A stretch of 64,000 bases of DNA from Elephas maximus indicus (lineage: Eukaryota; Chordata; Mammalia; Proboscidea; Elephantidae), in contig NC_064841.1 in NCBI RefSeq assembly GCF_024166365.1, positions 27,520,001 through 27,584,000 on the forward strand, read 5' to 3'. Each line of letters opens with the position of its first letter. The first letter of the stretch is position 1. The notes beneath the pieces are model-generated. The model did no database searches, was not told the DNA's origin, and worked only from the letters and a program-made list of their open reading frames with translations. The position numbers were made by a program, and so were the translations under genes. This document shows positions 12,345 through 25,135 of this stretch, in pieces.

Positions 12345-12785
12345 CTTCAGCTATCATATTCAATGTACGTCGTGTCTATGTGAAAGCTGGACAATGAATA
12401 AGGAAGACTTAATTAGAATTTGGAGAAGAATAGTGAATATACCATAGACTTCTCTCTTTGGAGAAGAATAGTGAATATACCATAGACTGCCAAAAGAATG
12501 AACAAATCTATCTTGGAAGAAATACATCCAGAATGCTCCTTAGAAGCAAGGATGGTGAGACTTGGCCTCACATACTTTGGACATGTTATTAGGAGGGATC
12601 AGTCCCTGGAGAAGGACATCATGCTTGATAAAGTAGAGGGTCAGTGAAAAAGGGGAAGACCCTCGATGAGATGGATTGATACAGTGGCTGCAACAATGGG
12701 CTCAAACATAACAATGATTGTGAAGATGGCACAGGACCGGGCAGTGTTTTGTTCTGTTGTATGTAGGATAGCTTAACAATAACAA
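12345..12785 (+). mobile_element. RTE LINE 3' fragment
   Basis: Begins at CESWTMNKED (near 12380) and ends in the RTE tail with 'ttaacaataacaacaat'. Contains an internal direct duplication of 32 bp at 12419 and 12457. Confidence 0.88.
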
Positions 12786-12789
12786 CAAT

Positions 12790-15700
12790 GTATCTGTAGA
12801 TTCTTTGGAAGAGGAGCAGGTCTTACAAACGGTAACTCCCATGCAAATAGTGACGGTTTTTTATAGTTCCTCTGGAATTCTTATAATTTTTTATTCTTTG
12901 CATTTTCACTTCATGGCTAGAACCTCCCATAAGTTAAATAAGATATTCTTGTATTCTGCTCCTGAATGGAATGCTTTCAAAATTTCATCAAGTTTGCTGT
13001 AATTTTTCCTTGGTGAATATCCTTTATTACATTAAGGAAGTACCTTCCTATTCCTAGATTGCTAAGAGGTTTTTCTCCCTTCTTTTTAATCATGAATTAT
13101 TTTGAATTCTTTAAATCCTTTTCATGCATCTGCTGAAATAATCTTATGATTTTCCTCTTTATCTGTTAATATGGTGGATCACATTAGTTAATTTTCTATT
13201 GTTAAAACAACCTTGCATTTCAGGGATAAAACCAATTTTGTAACAACTGATTATCTTTTTTTATACCATGTTGGATTCACTTCACTGATATTTGCTTTAG
13301 AATTTTTTTCCTGACAGTCTTGAAAAAATTAAGACTTATAATTTTTCTTTCCTGTTCTGTTTTTGTCTGGTTTTGTAATCAAGGGAATGTTTAACTCACC
13401 AAAAAATGGAAAATGTTCTCTATTATCTTAAAGATTTTAAAACTGGAAGAATCTGTTTCTCAAATTTTGGTGTACTTTTTCTAAAACCATGTAGGCTGAT
13501 GTTTGCTTTCTTTGTAGAGAAGAATTTTAACTTTGAATTCTGTTCTTTAATAATTACAGAATCATTCAAAATTTTTTTTCTTAGAGTCAGTTTTGTTAAT
13601 TCATACTTTCTTTAAAACTTATCAATTTCAAATAAGTTTCAAGTTGATTGGCAGAAAATTGTTCATAATATCATACAACATGTGTACGGATATTTTTCTC
13701 ATGCCTAAGAGTATTCATTTGGGCATTGTCTCTCATTCTCTTTCTTTCTCCCTCTTCCCCCCACCCATTCCTTCTCTCCCCCCTTCTCAAGTAACCTTTC
13801 AGATGTATGCCAATGTTATTTCAGATGTATACCAACGTTATGGTCTTCTCAAAGAACTCTTTGCTAATTACCTTTGTTTTATATTTTTGTAACTTCTGTT
13901 ACTTAGAAAAAGATGTGAAACATACATGAAATAATTACTACAAAGTGAATGACTGTATAGTTACCACACAGCTTGAGAACTAGAATATACTAGTAGCACA
14001 GAAGTTCCCATGTGGCCCTTCCTCAGTCACTTTCCTCCTTGGAGGTTACAATATCTTGACTTTTATGGTAATTACTTTCTCGCTATTCTTTAAACTTTTA
14101 CCAGTAGTGCTGCAACCTTAAACAATAAAGTATTATTTTACTAATTTTTAAACCTTATGTGAATGGAATCATGTAGTATTTGTTCATTCAACACTTCTAA
14201 AATTAGCCAGGTCATTGCAGGTTTATTGTACTTCATTTGATGCATAATTATAACAGTGTATATATTAATCCAATCTAATGTTCCTATAAATTTCTGATTT
14301 TCCAGTTTCAGGTTATTATGAATAATGTAGCTTCTTGTAGATGGATCCTGGTATTCATAGGAATGTTCACTGAAATAAATATCTAAATAAATATCAACGA
14401 TTGAAATTGTTGGGTCTTAAGGTACACCTATCTTAAACTTTATCTGATAATGCCTAAGTGTTTTATAAATGTTTATACAATTTATACTCTTACAAGCAGT
14501 GGAAGAATTCTCATTGCTTCCCATATGTGCTAAGCCAGTATGGTGCATGTGTGATAGTATCTCGTTTGCATTTCCCTAGTTATGGATAAGGTTGAACATC
14601 TCTTCATAAGTTTATTGACTAGATTTTCTCTAAGTGCCTGTTTTTCTATAGGGTTGTCTGATTTTTCTTTTGGATTTATAGTTGTTTGTCAGTTACATGT
14701 GTTGCAAACATCTACTGTGTGACTTTCTTAATGATGTCTTTGCATCACTAGACGTTCTTATTGTTCTTCTCAGCTGTTCTTGACCCTTTTTATTTCCATA
14801 TAAATTTTGAAAATAATTTATCATGTCTCTCTGTCTTACACACACAGAGAGTATTCTCATTAGCTTAGTCTGAATCTATATTTCAATTTGAGTAAGATGC
14901 TATTTTACAATAATAAGGCATTCAATCCATGGCTACAGTATAATATCTCTGTTAAGGTCTTCTTTAATGACTGTAAATGAAGTTCTATAGTTTTCGCTGT
15001 AGCAATCTTCTGCAACTTTTATTAAATTTATTCCTAAGTATGTCAATGTTTGTATGCTGCTGTAACAGAATTTTTTTTTTTTAAAGTTATTTGCTATCTG
15101 TTCATGGTTGGTATGTAGAAATAAAACTGATATTTATATTTTGATTTTGTACTGGAACCTTATTCCAACAACGGTATATCTTGTTATCTGTAGATTCTTT
15201 AGGATTTCCTATCTACAAAATCATAACCATCTGTGAATAATGGCAGTATTATTTTTTCCTTTCTAATTTTTACAGCATCTCTTTTTCTTACAGTGTTGCA
15301 CTGGTTGGGACCTATAGTAAAATGCTGAATAAAGGTAGTAGAGTGGGTACTCTTTCCTCCTTCCTGATCTCAAAGATGTTTTCAGTGGTTCACCATTAAG
15401 TATTATGTTTGTTATGGTATTTTTGTAGATATCCTTTATCATATTAAGGAAGTCCTATTCTATTCCCATTTTCCAAAGTTTTAACATGATGCACATTGAA
15501 CTTATCAATTTTTGTCACAATTGAGATAATATAAATTTTCTGTTAATCTATTAAAGTGCCAAAATACACTGGTGAATTTTCTAAAGTGAAACTAACCTTG
15601 CATTCCTGGAATAAACCCATCTAGGTCATTATGTTTTATGCTTTTTATGTATTACCAAATTTGGTTTGCTAATATTTTACTTTGAAATTTTGCATGTATA

Positions 15701-16020
15701 TTCACAAATAAGATTGGCCTACTTTAGGGTGTCTAAAATTATCCAGGATTCATAAAATGAGTTAGAAAGTGTTCCCTTTCTCTATTCTCTATAAAATTTG
15801 TGGAAAATTAGTACTAATTTCTTCATTAAATTTTAGAACTCACCATTGAAGCCACCTGAGCCTGGGGATTTCTTTCTAAGAAGGATTTTAATTATGGATT
15901 CTATTTCTTTAATGTTTAGAGTAACACTTAATTTTTCTATTTTTTCCTATATAAGTATTAATACATTGTATATTAATTAGTTGTCAGTATTAATAAGTTG
16001 TTCTAGAAATACGTGCATGA
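12790..16020 (-). mobile_element. L1 LINE(s), antisense, ORF2 and 3' UTR, composite
   Basis: Reverse ORF2 text is recognisable at 12790-13300 (tctgtagattctttgg, aaccttgcatttcagggata) and 15560-15960 (aaccttgcattcctggaata, gattggcctactttaggg, cctgagcctggggatttctt), with 3' UTR-type text at 13900-14720 between. More than one insertion is likely. No intact frame. Confidence 0.8.
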
Positions 16021-16029
16021 GAATTGGGG

Positions 16030-16300
16030 TAATTTGTTGCAGTAGTGACCCAATTTGTTCACATCTCCCAGAATCCGCATCTCTGAATAGTGGGTAGTAT
16101 CTTCCCACATTGACTTTAGGCTTATCTATGTGACATGTCTTGATCAATGGGACAATAGCAAAGATAACATAAGCAGAGGTTTGAAAGTTGTCTGCTGCTT
16201 TTGGAATCTTTCAACCACCACCATGTGAGCAAGCCCAGGCTAGACTACTGCATGATGAGACTTGTCCCCATCACCTCTGTCACCCCAACCAATTACCAGA
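16030..16300 (+). mobile_element. Possible MLT1-like LTR fragment
   Basis: Text such as 'cccagaatccgcatctctga' and 'accaccatgtgagcaagccc' resembles old mammalian MaLR LTRs. Family not certain. Confidence 0.4.
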
Positions 16301-16970
16301 AACCCTGGGGTAGGCTAAATAATTCTCCCCAAAGACATCAACATTCAAATTCCTGAAATATGTGAATATATCACCTTACATAGTAAAAGAGACTTTGCCA
16401 ATGTAATTAAGTGTCTTGAGATAGGGAAATTATCCTAGATTATCCAGGTGGGGCCAATGTAATTACAAATGTTCTTATAAGAGGGAGGAAGAGAGAATTT
16501 GACTACAGAAGAGAAAGTGATGTGATGACAGACATAAAAATTGGGGTAGCATGGCCACAAGCCAACAAAGGCCAGCTTATTCTAAAGTTGGAAGAGGAAA
16601 GGAACAGATTCTTTCCTAGAGCCTCCAAAAGGAACCAGCTCAGCTGATACCATCACTTTAGTCAGTTAGACTGATTTTAGACTTCTGACCTACAGAATTG
16701 TAAAAGGATAAACTTGCTTCATTTTAAGCTACTAACCAAAAAAGCCAAACCAAACCCGCTGCCGTTGAGTCGATTCCAACTTATAGCAACCCTATAGGAC
16801 AGAGTAGAACTGCCCCATAGAGTTTCCAAGGAGCGCCTGGTAGGTTGGAACTGCAGACCTTTTGGTTAGCAGCTGTAGCACTTAACCACTACACCACCAG
16901 GGTTTCCTTAAGCTACTAGTTTACAGCAATTTGTTACAGAAACAATAGAAAATGAAAACAGATTTTGGTA
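16301..16970 (+). mobile_element. MLT1-type MaLR LTR, split by a SINE
   Basis: The order 'aggctaaataattctcccca', 'caccttacatagtaaaagag', 'ggacttctgacctacagaat' type blocks and 'agctactagtttacagcaat' matches MLT1 LTRs. The AfroSINE at 16735-16907 splits it. Confidence 0.75.
16735..16907 (-). mobile_element. AfroSINE, antisense, inside MLT1
   Basis: Reverse tail 'gctgccgttgagtcgattcc' to 'ccaccagggtttcc'. Perfect 11-bp target duplication ttaagctacta at 16724-16734 and 16908-16918. Confidence 0.95.
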
Positions 16971-18070
16971 CCTAGAGATGGGGTGCTGCTCTAATAAATA
17001 CCTTAATTTGGAAATGACTTTGGAAGAGACTGAAAGAATTATGAGGAGCATGACAGAAAAACCCAGATTGCCTTGAAGATACAAGAAATATGGATGTTAT
17101 CAACTCTGCTAGTGAGGACTCAGAAGGAAGTGAGGAGTATGATAGGGAGGGCCTATATTTATCTTAGAGAATTTCTAAATCAATAGACTGTTGGTAGAAA
17201 TGTGAACATTAAAGGCATTGCTGGGAGGTCTCAGAAAAAAAAAAGGGAACATATTATTGGAAAGTGGAGAAAAAGGCACCCTTGTTACATAGTGGAAGAA
17301 AACTTAGTGGAACTGTGTCCTACAGTGACATGATAAAAACTTGTAAATGATGATACTCGGATGTTTAGCTTAACAGATTAACAGATTTCCAAGCAAAATG
17401 TTGAAAGTGTGATCTGGTTTCTTGTTGCAACTTACAGTAAAATATGAGAGGAAGATTGAGAGAAAAACTGTTGAGCAAAAAAGAACCAAGATTTGATTTG
17501 GAAAATTCTTTGTTTATTTAGATAGTAAAATATGCTAAAATTAGGAGATTCACTGTCAGGAAAGCATGTTCTGGAGACAAAGTAAAGGGTGTAGCTGGAC
17601 AACTTTTTCCTAGTGCCTCAGTAGTCAGTCACACTAAGGGATCTTGAAGACATTAAGTGTGTGACTCATGGATTTCTGAGCCATGTTGGAAGCCACGAAA
17701 AGAGATGGAATTATCCTGGAAAGGTCTGTGGAGTCAATTGTCTAATGGAATGAATTGTGTGAGATAAATAGGAAACACACAAAGCTTTTGAGAATGTTGT
17801 ATCAGCAGAAACACTATCAGCTTGGACTGAAGGGAACAAAGACAAAATGAAAGAAGGCTGTCAGACTCCCAACAGACTATCAGCTAGGAAACAGGCTGAT
17901 AAAACTACTCAGCTGCAAACACATGCTATTCTTCATGAGAAAGGAGTGACTCAGAGAGTGGAGCCTTGTGTACCTCACCAAAGCTTTTATAAGGATGTTG
18001 CCTGTCTTATTAAATTATGAAATGTCACTTCGCATGGTCCATATTCTGAGGTCAACAATTATCAAGACAT
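16971..18070 (+). mobile_element. MaLR internal region remnant
   Basis: Follows the MLT1 LTR directly and begins 'ttggtacctagagatggggt', the usual start of MaLR internal sequence, with later matching blocks such as 'gaggactcagaaggaagtga' and 'tttccaagcaaaatgttgaa'. It holds no open frame of note; an old endogenous retrovirus-like remnant. Confidence 0.7.
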
Positions 18071-18304
18071 TGCTAATAAGATCTCTTCCTAGCTCCTCTT
18101 TGGGCAGCAATCCAAGACATTGAAAAGCACACATTTTTAACCAACTGAAATGGCCTTTTTATGCTTGTCTACATCAAAGCTGCAATCTCTTTCTGGCAGA
18201 ACTCTAGCTAACTGTACGTATTTTCACTACAATCCTATAATTACTGTACTTACTTTGTTATATTACAAATTTCACCAAGGATAACTTGGAATTACAAAGT
18301 CCAC

Positions 18305-18945
18305 AATAGGGATTTTTTTTTTATTGTACTTTAGATGAAGGTTTACAGAACAAACTAGCTTCTCATTAAACAGTACACAGATGGTTTTATGACATTAGTT
18401 AACAATCCTGTGACATGTCAACACTCTCCCTTCGTGACCTGAGGTTCCCTATTACCAGCTTTCCTGTCCTCTCCTGCCTGCTAGTCCTTGCCCCTTTGCT
18501 GGTGTTCCAGTTTAGTCTTGCTTTGTTTTACGGGCCTGTCTAATCTTTTGCTAAAGGGTGAACCTCAGGAGTGACTTCATTATTGAGCTAAAAGGGTGCC
18601 TGGGGGCCATACTCTTCGGGTTTCTCCAGTCTCTCTCAAGCCAGTAAGTCTGGTCTTTTTTGTGAGTTAGAATTTTGTTCTACATTTCTCTCCAGCTCTG
18701 TCCCAGACCCTGTACAGTGATCCCTGTCAAAGCAGTCAGTGGTGGTAGCCAGGCACCATCTATTTGTACTGGACTCAGTCTGGTGGAGGCTATGGGAGTT
18801 GTGGTCCATTAGTCCTTTGGACTAGTCTTTCCCTTGTGTCTTTAGTTTTCTTCATTCTTCCTTGCTCCCAATGCGGTGAGACCAGTGGAATATCTTAGAT
18901 GGCCACTCATAGGTTTTAAGACCCATAATGGAGAACTTTTTAATG
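18305..18945 (-). mobile_element. L1 3' UTR, antisense
   Basis: Starts with a T-run (poly-A in reverse) and 'tagatgaaggtttacagaac', then the reverse of the 3' UTR seen at 3420-4160 and 46017-46625, including 'ggcaccatctatttgtactg'. Inserted in the flank of the MaLR remnant. Confidence 0.85.
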
Positions 18946-19359
18946 TGTCAATAATAATTCATTTAACAGGAACTCTTAAAAAAGGAAGACAAAATACCAA
19001 GCATTCAATTGTTAGCTTTCTTTATTATGTCTAGGCTTCAAAATACCAAATACAAAAATGGCTCTCTCAAAGCCAAAAAAGTCTTTTCACTCAAGTTTTC
19101 TGAGTCTTTTTACACCAGCCATTCTCTCTCCCTCCAACTCTATCTTCACCACCCACCTACACCTCTTCTGTTCCTTCCCTTGACACCTCATGGACAAGTT
19201 ACATTTTCCTTAGGTTTTTTCTTAAGAAATGACCTAGTAATCAAGGTTTATTATCCTTGTCAAAGAGCAATTACTGCAGCTTTGGCTAAATAGTTGAAGT
19301 TTGTTGAGATCTAGTAGGGATTCACCTTCAAATCTGACGGTAGCATATGCAATACACCT

Positions 19360-20620
19360 TACCTTAAATGTTAGCATACAATAATTACTGTCCTGGGTCT
19401 TGCTTTTTTCACTTCAAAATACGTTCTGGAAATCACTCTGTATCTGTATATAAGCTTTACCTTTTTTTACACCTGCTGAGTAATCCATTGTGTGGGTGGA
19501 CTATATTTTTATTTGCCCAATTCCCTATGTCAATAATAATACATTTAACATTACATTTAATGAACGTTAGTTTCCAGTTTTTGGCTACTACAAATAATGC
19601 TGCAATGAAAAGTTTTGTGCATAGAATATTTTATATTTTTGCCAATATATTTTGGAGAAAACTTCTTAAAAAAGGGATTACTAAATCATAGGATAAATGC
19701 ATATATAATTTTGGTAGATGTCTTAGTCATCTAGTGCTGCTATAACAGAAATACAAGTAAATGGCTTTAACAAAGAGAAGTTTATTCTCATAGTCCAGCA
19801 GACTGGAAGTCTGAATTCAGGGTGCCAGTTCCAAGGGAAGGCTTTCTTTTTCTGTCGGCTCTAAAGGAAGGTCCTTGTGATGCATCATCAGTCTTCCCTT
19901 GGTCTGGGAGCATCTCAGCACAGAAACCTCAGGTCCAAAGGACGTGCTCTGCTCCCGGTATTGTTTTCTTGATGCTATGAGGTCCCCATGTCTCTCTGCT
20001 CACTATTCTCTTTTATATCTCAAAAGAGATTGGCTTAAGACCCTACCTAATCTTGTAGACCTCATCAATATAACTGCCGATATTCCATCTTATTACATCA
20101 TAGTAATAGGATTTACAACATATAGGAAAATCACATAAAATGGTGAACGATCACAATACTGAGAATCATGGCCCAGCCAAGTTGATATTTTGGGGGGACA
20201 CAATTCAGTGCATGACAGTAGATATTACTAAATTCCCTTCCACAGGGTTGTAATCATTTTATATTCACATCAGAAATGTATGGGTGCATTTCCCCTATGT
20301 CTTGCCGGCAAATACTCTGAAATACTAATAATGATGGATGAAAAATGGTTAGTGTAGTTTTAACGTAATTTCTCTCATAAGGTTGATCATCCTACACTTT
20401 TCACAGTCATTTTCACTTATTTTTTCGTGAACCATCTATATTTTTGGCAATTTTCCTATTCGGTTTATCTGTCGGAAATTAATCCTTAAAAATTTCTCAT
20501 ACATTCTAGATATAAATTCTTTATCTGTTACATCTTCATCCAGTCTATGGTTTGCTTTTTATAAAAAAAAAGTTTTAACTTTGTTTATATTGTTCTTTTT
20601 AACTAAATTAAAAAAAAAAT
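19360..20620 (-). mobile_element. L1 3' end, antisense, split by a solo LTR
   Basis: 'gaaatcactctgtatctgta', 'ctactacaaataatgctgca' and, beyond the LTR, 'ctttatctgttacatcttca' are reverse L1 3' text. Interrupted by the LTR at 19719-20217. Confidence 0.75.
19719..20217 (-). mobile_element. Solo LTR (MaLR-like), 499 bp, with target duplication
   Basis: Begins TGTC and ends GACA, flanked on both sides by the same 5 bp, gtaga (19714-19718 and 20218-20222). Five-base duplications and TG/CA ends are LTR hallmarks. Reverse orientation relative to its relative at 35954-36643. The cleanest copy of the family here. Confidence 0.88.
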
Positions 20621-20639
20621 CCACTTAAGCTTTTGGTTG

Positions 20640-21480
20640 GACTTAAATTACATTTATAAAGTTATTTTGGAGAAAATTAACATCTCTTTTGCACTGAATC
20701 TTTCTATTCACATACATGTCAGAACTCTCCATTTATTTTTCTCTTGGACTGTCACTATCATGTTCTGAGGATTTTTTATTGATCCTGTTCAGTACTTAAG
20801 GTGCATGTTCAATTGTAAATTCCATGTCTTTCTACAATTTTAGACAATTCTCAGCTGTTATCTCTCCAAATATTGCTTTCCACTCCCTCACACAATTTTT
20901 ACTTCTCTTTCCAGATATCATGTCATAGGGATTCAGCATTTATATTTTTCTATCTTTACATCTCAGGTTTATTTATAGTTTCCATCTCTTTATCAGTCTG
21001 TGAAGCTTTCTGCATAATTTTCTCAAATTCTATCTTCCAGTTCTCTAGTTTTCGTCTCAGCTGTCTCCACTTTAATTCTAGACATTCAACTTTGTTCCTT
21101 TTCAAATCCAGCTATTTTTGTCATACTGTCCCATTATTCAATGAGTTTTTTCTTTTAAATATATTAAAGTGTCATTTTAACTGATACATTTTTTCCAGTC
21201 TTGGAGTACAGATTCTATTGATTACATCTGTTTACTCTCCTCATGGTTTATTTCCTCTGTTTTTAATTATCATTTCCGCCAGGCTTTTTCTATATTTTTA
21301 AAAAAGAGGGTTTCATATGCCCTAAGTGTGATTTCTAGTTGATAGGGCTGATCTTTTAAGTTTTAGGATCTATATAGGGTATTAATTCAAGATCCATAAC
21401 CTTCCATGGTCCCAACGTACTATCTCCTACACCTCCATCAGGGTGAGGCAGGGCCTACTTTTCAGCATTTAGGGCCCTAC
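20640..21480 (-). mobile_element. Old L1 3' UTR, antisense
   Basis: 'tctttatcagtctgtgaagc' and 'atcttccagttctctagttt' lie in the order typical of old L1M 3' UTRs in reverse. An open frame at 20873-21184 within it is not a gene. Confidence 0.6.
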
Positions 21481-22585
21481 ATCTTGGTATTAACTCCCTA
21501 CAGCTCGCCTTTCATATTGGTTTGCACGTAACCACTCTGAATTCTCTCAACTTGTCACATCAGGCAATTTCCCTAGTTTTAGCATCAACTATATATTAAA
21601 ATTACTTTTTGGTTATATTTCATGAAGAAATGCTTGATGTTTGTTAGGGCACTCACCATGCATATATCAGCTTAGTCAGTCATGTTATCAAAGTCCTTGG
21701 AATTTTTATTAAGAACAGTGTCAGATTTTTATTAAATGATCTTTTGGAACCACTCAATATATCATATACTTCTTCTCCTTTAAGTTATCAATGTAAGTCA
21801 TAACAATTGAGTTCCTAATGTTAAATCACTCTTGTGTTTTTGGAAGAACTCTAACTTAATGAACTATAAGTCCTAAAGCAGTTCAAAAAGATCATTAGTA
21901 TTTGTATTGGAGCTATCTAGAAAATTGATCTCCACTCTGGCTCTACACACCTACTTCTCACATATACACTATCTCATTAGCCGACGTTGTGCATTTACAA
22001 GAGTTAAAAAACTAATATCTGACTGTTTTGTGCCTTAACAATTTATGTCCAGTAGTAACAAATGCTGAGGTGTGAGGCAAGAGTTTAACGCTGGCTGCGA
22101 TGGTTAACATTATGAGTCAACTTGGCTGGGATGTGATTCTCAGTGGTTTGGTGGTTATGTAATGTAAGTTGGCAGTTATGTAATGATGTAGTCATCCTCC
22201 ATTTTCACATAATGCTGATGTTTGTATAACAACCTGGTCTTTGGAACCTAATCATGTCAATAAGTGAGGAGTGGGTGTAATGGCACTAAGTTGAAGAATA
22301 TACTTGAATCAAATTGTTTTAGTCTGTGGAGGCTGAAGCAACAGATGAGAACATGTCAGGTTTCAGTTTATTGTACTATATCCTGTAGCCATGCTTGATG
22401 TCACCTGATTCCTCCTTTAGGCAAAGAAATTATGTTCTATTTACCATGAACCTTATGTCAGTTCAGATTAAGTATAGATATTAATGAATCTAATGGTTAT
22501 ATACTTATTTAGGCTGTATTTTAAACTGCACTTCTAGATTTAAATTGTTAATATTATATTTGGAACGCTTGCTTCTATACCCATA
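21481..22585. other. Mostly unassigned intergenic sequence
   Basis: A block at about 22090-22380 ('gagtcaacttggctgggatg') resembles a decayed LTR or DNA element but cannot be assigned. Nothing else seen. Confidence 0.4.
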
Positions 22586-22587
22586 GA

Positions 22588-22738
22588 GTCCTGGAGGCAC
22601 AGTGGTTAAAAGTTTGGCTGCTAACCAAAAGACTGGCCGTTTGAATCTACCAGCTGTTTCTTGGAAACCCTATGGAGCAGTTCTACTCTGTCCTGTAGGG
22701 TTGCTGAGTTGGAAACAACTCAATTGCAATGGGTTTGG
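22588..22738 (+). mobile_element. AfroSINE, short form
   Basis: Head 'ctggaggcacagtggttaaa', tail 'gttgctgagttggaaacaac'. Possible 10-bp flanking duplication tatacccata / tgtatccata. Confidence 0.9.
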
Positions 22739-22744
22739 TTTTAT

Positions 22745-23814
22745 GTATTGTATCCATAATTGAAATTATGCAGTATTTTTGTTCTTTACTTTATCCTTCA
22801 AAAATGTTAATATTAAGCTTATGTTAACTTCCTGAAATTAACTAAATATCTGCCCATGTTCTTTAAATATGTAAAGTGTGATATTACTACATACTAACTA
22901 CTCTCTAAATGTTGGAACTCAGTTTTAAAACCATCTGGACCTCATGTCTTCTTCAACAATACATATTCAACTTTCTAACTTGTTCTATTTATTGGAGCAT
23001 TAGAATACTCTACCACTTCTTGGGTCAACTTTGGCTATATTTTGCCTAGTTCCTCCAGATTTTCAAATCTGGAATGGAGTTGAACATTTTCTTATACGGC
23101 TCTTTCATATCTATGATTCTAGATTTTTCATGGTTCTACATTCAATACATCATGACCAAGGAGGGTGTATTGACAATTTAAAAGTGAATTAAAATTAAGA
23201 AAGTTTATTAATATAATCCAGCAGAATAAAGATCAATAAAATATAATTTTCTCAATAGAAAGGAATAAGTTGATTATATTGAATATTCATACATGATAAA
23301 GCTTAACAGATGAGGAATAGATGTACACTGTCTTCAACTGATAACAGGGATATACCAAAAACCTAGAGCAGGTATAGTTAATGAAAAAAACTAGAAGCAT
23401 TTCCAAAAATTAACTATTTGTTGCTAGTGTACTTCCAATATTTTTCCAATTCTATGGCTTTTTTCATACCATTTTCTCTATCTGGAAGGCCCGTTTTTGG
23501 GGGCATCACAGTTCCAGCCTCAATAAAGTGATACAAGCTATGTATTTTCTGTCAGAAAAAAAATGCATCCATGCACATACACACAAAATTTTACCCCCGG
23601 CTCCCAAATCACAATCTCCATTCCACAAAGCAGATTTCAGATTAAGAATTCCTACTCTACAGGTAGCCCAGTGTACAAAATGCTCAAAAACATTAACAAA
23701 GGAAGGAATGAGCAAATAACAAATGAATATACAACACAGCAGAGGTTGATACAGGCATTTATACTGGCCTATTAAAGTTTGTGTGTGAAGAAATTAAAAA
23801 ATGAGACACTGAAT
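22745..23814. other. Sequence downstream of ECT2
   Basis: Mainly unique. Part of 23190-23430 resembles a decayed plus-strand L1 ORF2 fragment ('aaactagaagcatttccaaa'). No gene recognised. Confidence 0.45.
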
Positions 23815-25045
23815 ATCTTTAGGTTTTTGAGTATTTATTTACAAAGTTCTTACTAATACAACTGCTTTTAAAGTACAGCAATAAAGGACCATTTCCTATC
23901 CTCAAAAGTGGTACATACATGCATAGAAAAACTCCATATAGTCTGTTAAGCCATTAAAACAGGTAATTGAGAATTGTTAAATGGCAATAAAACTTTTGCA
24001 TTATTCTTTAAACAGATAGAAAAAATGTATTCATAAGAACTTGATTATTTGTACTATTGTTTAATTAAAAAGAAAGAAAAATATTATCATGAAAGATAAC
24101 TTATGGCCTTGAAAAATATTTTACCACAGGAAATAAATGTATTTCAATTTTACATTTAATTGTAATTCACAATAAAAAGCTGACCATACACGTATCTATG
24201 CATTCTACTGTAGATTGGAAAAACTGATGGCAAAGTTAGAGTTATTTCATAGAGGATATAAAGAATCTTTACCACAATTTTCCATACTTTTGTCCACCCA
24301 TTAAACTAAATTAAGATTTGCTAGTGACTAAACATCACCATAAATACAGTCTTTGAAACCACTATAAGTATATGCCAATGTTGTTGTGCAAAATATACAA
24401 AAATTTTAAATCTGTCCTTACCTCAGTTTACCAAAGTATTTTGAAACAATCTCCTTTAACTGTTTTTGTTAACGAGAGCAAAGTTTTTCAAATTCATATG
24501 CTAAATCTTGAAAACATTTGAGAAGAAAATAAACTATGTAAAAGCAGCAGTTAAATAACACATGTGAAATAAGGTCCCACTATTTAATCTGGAATCTATG
24601 CAGGTTTTTATCCATTAAGTATAATAATATCACTTAATTTCTGCACAAATTGAGATACACAAATATGTATTTCCATAAATTCACTGATGGACAATATACA
24701 AGTAGATTCACAGCAGTATTTGGTACCCATCAATAAAGGTTATTGGCTGTATCAGGGGTACAAAGCTACTGATGTCATCAATAACTTAAATTACTGGTGT
24801 TCAAATGAGGGATTCGAGCAAAGAAATAAACTACATCAAAATCACTATAATTTTTTACATGAATTAACTTTGAAAATATAAGAGGTAAACATTACTTTTC
24901 AAAAAGAAAATCAAATGGCATAGTTTAGTGTTACCTATCGTCTTCCCAACTTTCACCAAGTGCTAACGACAAGTACCGTTTATGTCAGTTTCTTGTTTGA
25001 GTATGAGAGGTTTATAAGTTTCTATAATACAAAATTTTTTAAGCT
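23815..25045 (-). other. ECT2: ECT2 3' untranslated region (inferred extent)
   Basis: About 1.2 kb of unique, AT-rich sequence without recognisable repeats follows the stop codon. AATAAA occurs on the minus strand at 23834-23839, so cleavage would fall near 23805-23825. The end is inferred from that signal only; a second signal or a longer UTR cannot be excluded. Confidence 0.5.
23834..23839 (-). terminator. Candidate ECT2 polyadenylation signal
   Basis: The plus-strand tttatt is AATAAA on the transcribed strand, about 1.2 kb after the canonical stop codon and at the far edge of the unique block. Inferred from position and hexamer only. Confidence 0.45.
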
Positions 25046-25135
25046 TCATATCAAATGAGTTGTAGATCTACTTAGAGTATGACTTCTCCTTTCAAAGAAA
25101 GATGGAAGGCTGATAAGGGAGGGGGATGGGATACC
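25046..25135 (-). CDS. ECT2: ECT2 canonical last coding exon
   Basis: 90 nt: 29 residues and TGA, GIPSPSLISLPSFF to RSTTHLI. The acceptor is CTTTACAG and the phase is 0. It matches the known ECT2 C-terminus, with one conservative Ile for Val. The serine-rich tail contains the basic cluster ERRSHTLSRS. The frame ends cleanly at TGA (25046-25048), followed by unique sequence taken as 3' UTR. Confidence 0.97.
   Translation of the reverse strand, partial: GIPSPSLISLPSFFERRSHTLSRSTTHLI

Noticed and set aside
20873..21184. 103-residue open frame
   Set aside because: Lies in antisense old L1 3' UTR; pyrimidine-rich composition explains it.
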